Source: Dichotomocladium elegans
Lineage: Eukaryota > Mucoromycota > Mucoromycetes > Mucorales > Lichtheimiaceae
Length of the DNA: 64,000 bases
Direction: 5' to 3'
NCBI GenBank assembly: GCA_025716815.1
Contig: JAIXMN010000020.1
Span: 744,001-808,000 of the forward strand
Below the pieces are notes generated by a model. The model was not told where the DNA came from. It did not search any database and was given only the letters and a program-made list of their open reading frames with translations. This document shows, in pieces, positions 62,731 to 64,000 of this stretch; within the stretch, counting starts at the first letter, position 1, and each line of letters starts with the position of its first letter. A program made the translations under genes and the position numbers.

Positions 62731-63675
62731 ATGTCTGTTGATCTCTCCACAACCATTGCCGGTGTCAAGTTGCCCAACATCTTCTTCAATGCCTCAGGTG
62801 TATGGTGCCAACACGAGAGTGAATTAAATGATCTCGTGAAGAGTGAGTCGGGATCACTCATCACAAAGTCTGCCACGCTTGAACCTCGGGAGGGCAACCC
62901 CAGCCCGCGCTACCAGGCGCTTGCGCATGGTAGCATCAATTCGATGGGCCTCCCCAACGAGGGTTTTGAATACTATCTGGATTATGCCAAGCGGTACGAT
63001 TACAACGCGAGCTCCAAGCCACTCTTTGTGTCCCTCTCGGGTCTGAAGCTGGAGGATAATGTGGCGATGGTAACCAAATTTGTCGAGGCTGATCTACCCT
63101 GCGTGCTGGAGATCAACTTTTCATGCCCCAACGTGCCTGGCAAGCCGCAGCTCGGCTATGACCTGGAGGGTATGTCGAAGGCCTTGCGCACCCTTGCTCC
63201 GATCATCAAGAAGCCCTTTGGCATCAAGCTCCCACCCTACTTTGACATTGTCCACTTTGACCAGGTTGCGGAGATCTGCAATGCGATTGACAATCTTGCC
63301 TTCTTGACCTGTGTCAATTCCGTCGGCAATGGTCTGGCTATTGACTTTGAAACCGAGACGGCGCTCATCAAGCCCAAGGATGGCTTCGGTGGCCTCGGTG
63401 GCCAAATGATCCTCAACACTGCTCTGGCAAACGTCAATGCCTTTGCCCGTCGCCTTAAGGCCGGCAAGCAAGTCATTGGCGTCGGCGGTGTCACGTCGGG
63501 CAAGGAAGCCTTCTTGCACGTCCTCGCCGGTGCCAGCGCCGTCCAAATTGGCACCCAGCTTAAGGAAGAGGGTCCTGCTGTCTTTGCGCGCGTGAAGCGC
63601 GAATTGGAAGAGATCATGGTCGCCAAGGGCTACAAATCCCTGGATGATTTCCGCGGAAAAGTCAAGACATTATAA
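62731..63675 (+). CDS. URA1: Dihydroorotate dehydrogenase, class 1A (cytosolic, fumarate type)
   Basis: A single uninterrupted frame of 314 aa. The ATG at 62731 gives MSVDLSTTIAGVKLPNIFFN, with no presequence or membrane anchor. Class-1A signatures: 'NASGVWC', 'SINSMGLPNEGFEYYLDYA', the catalytic-loop 'INFSCPNVPGKPQLGYD' with active-site Cys (class 2 enzymes use Ser), 'KLPPYFD', 'CVNSVGNGL', 'GGLGG' and the FMN-phosphate part 'VIGVGGVTSGKEAFLHVLAG', then 'VQIGTQL'. It oxidises dihydroorotate to orotate in pyrimidine synthesis, using fumarate in known members such as yeast Ura1 and Lactococcus PyrDA. Most eukaryotes instead have the mitochondrial quinone-linked class 2. It has no intron while most neighbours have several, which fits an origin by transfer from bacteria (inference). 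Confidence 0.95.
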   Translation: MSVDLSTTIAGVKLPNIFFNASGVWCQHESELNDLVKSESGSLITKSATLEPREGNPSPRYQALAHGSINSMGLPNEGFEYYLDYAKRYDYNASSKPLFVSLSGLKLEDNVAMVTKFVEADLPCVLEINFSCPNVPGKPQLGYDLEGMSKALRTLAPIIKKPFGIKLPPYFDIVHFDQVAEICNAIDNLAFLTCVNSVGNGLAIDFETETALIKPKDGFGGLGGQMILNTALANVNAFARRLKAGKQVIGVGGVTSGKEAFLHVLAGASAVQIGTQLKEEGPAVFARVKRELEEIMVAKGYKSLDDFRGKVKTL

Positions 63676-63715
63676 TAACTAATAATATATCCATTTCCCC
63701 CAACCGACACAAAAG

Positions 63716-64000
63716 AAAAAATCAAAAGTCGCATGTCACCCCAATTCTGACGTCGTCGGACGGCAACAATAGAAGTCTTTAAAAGTACCCAGCTTTCGGA
63801 ACTTTTGTCTATACACATTTTACAAAATGAATGACCAGCCTACTACGATAGGCAGGGCCATGTCATTGGCGAGCATGACTGTCCAAACTCTTTCGACTAT
63901 AGAGGAAATGTACTCTTTTCAAACACACACTGTATACTAACCAAGTATCTTACATGAGGAAGTCTGAGCTTGTTGTTGCGCATATCCCGATACAGTCAGT
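63716..64000 (+). pseudogene. Tc1/mariner-like copy 4, cut by window edge
   Basis: Starts with 'aaaaatcaaaagtcgcatgt', matching the left end of copy 1. It continues with decayed N-terminal coding sequence ('IEEMYSFQTH'), broken by stops. It runs off the window and lies about 40 bp after the DHODH stop codon. Confidence 0.65.

Overview
The window is nuclear DNA of an early-diverging filamentous fungus. The best fit is Mucoromycota, probably Mucorales-like. Genes are dense and cut by many 50-120 nt introns with GT(A/G)AG(T) donors. The conserved set is fungal: VPS15, PSD1, COX5, OST4, MCC2 and Spp1/CXXC1-type PHD proteins. The mobile load (Tc1/mariner relics, PIF/Harbinger, a LINE tail and a Fanzor gene) and a soluble class-1A dihydroorotate dehydrogenase also fit this group. 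The species cannot be named from the sequence.

Layout. 0-5.9 kb: accessory DNA with a 273-bp-period direct repeat, one long Q/P/R-rich ORF, an imperfect inverted repeat pair and an 0.8 kb polypurine block. 5.9-11 kb: a truncated Nup93/Nic96 N-terminal gene and, on the minus strand, an RS-rich protein whose C-terminus may be an AF4/FMR2-type (Ebp1-like) elongation-factor domain. 11.7-20.6 kb: an Spp1/CXXC1-like gene, COX5, PSD1, a possible PEX3 C-terminus and a dead Tc1/mariner copy. 20.7-26 kb (minus): ADHFE1-type transhydrogenase, OST4 and MCC2. 26.4-28.8 kb (minus): a Fanzor (eukaryotic TnpB-like, RNA-guided nuclease family) gene with one intron and two in-frame stops. It is followed by a strongly hairpinned stretch that could be its guide-RNA scaffold. 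29.5-37 kb: a truncated Tc1 copy, then the complete VPS15 gene. 39.5-40.6 kb: a C2H2 zinc-finger gene. 42.5-43.6 kb: another Tc1 relic. 45-50 kb: an uncharacterised multi-exon gene whose 2.87 kb intron holds a two-gene PIF/Harbinger element. 50-50.9 kb: a LINE remnant. 51.9-53.6 kb: about 4.8 tandem copies of a 362-bp satellite. 55-63.7 kb: a second Spp1/CXXC1 paralogue, an F-box/LRR gene, a multi-pass membrane protein with a PPxY tail, and an intronless class-1A DHODH. The window ends inside a fourth Tc1 relic.

Functional links. Several products are mitochondrial (COX5, PSD1, ADHFE1-like, MCC2). Two paralogues could both serve the Set1/COMPASS histone methylase. VPS15 is the scaffold of the Vps34 PI3-kinase. 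No operons are expected. The most notable items are the Fanzor locus with its hairpin tail, the intron-nested Harbinger element, and GC-AG introns with micro-exons. All exon boundaries were read by eye from splice motifs and frame continuity, without transcript data.
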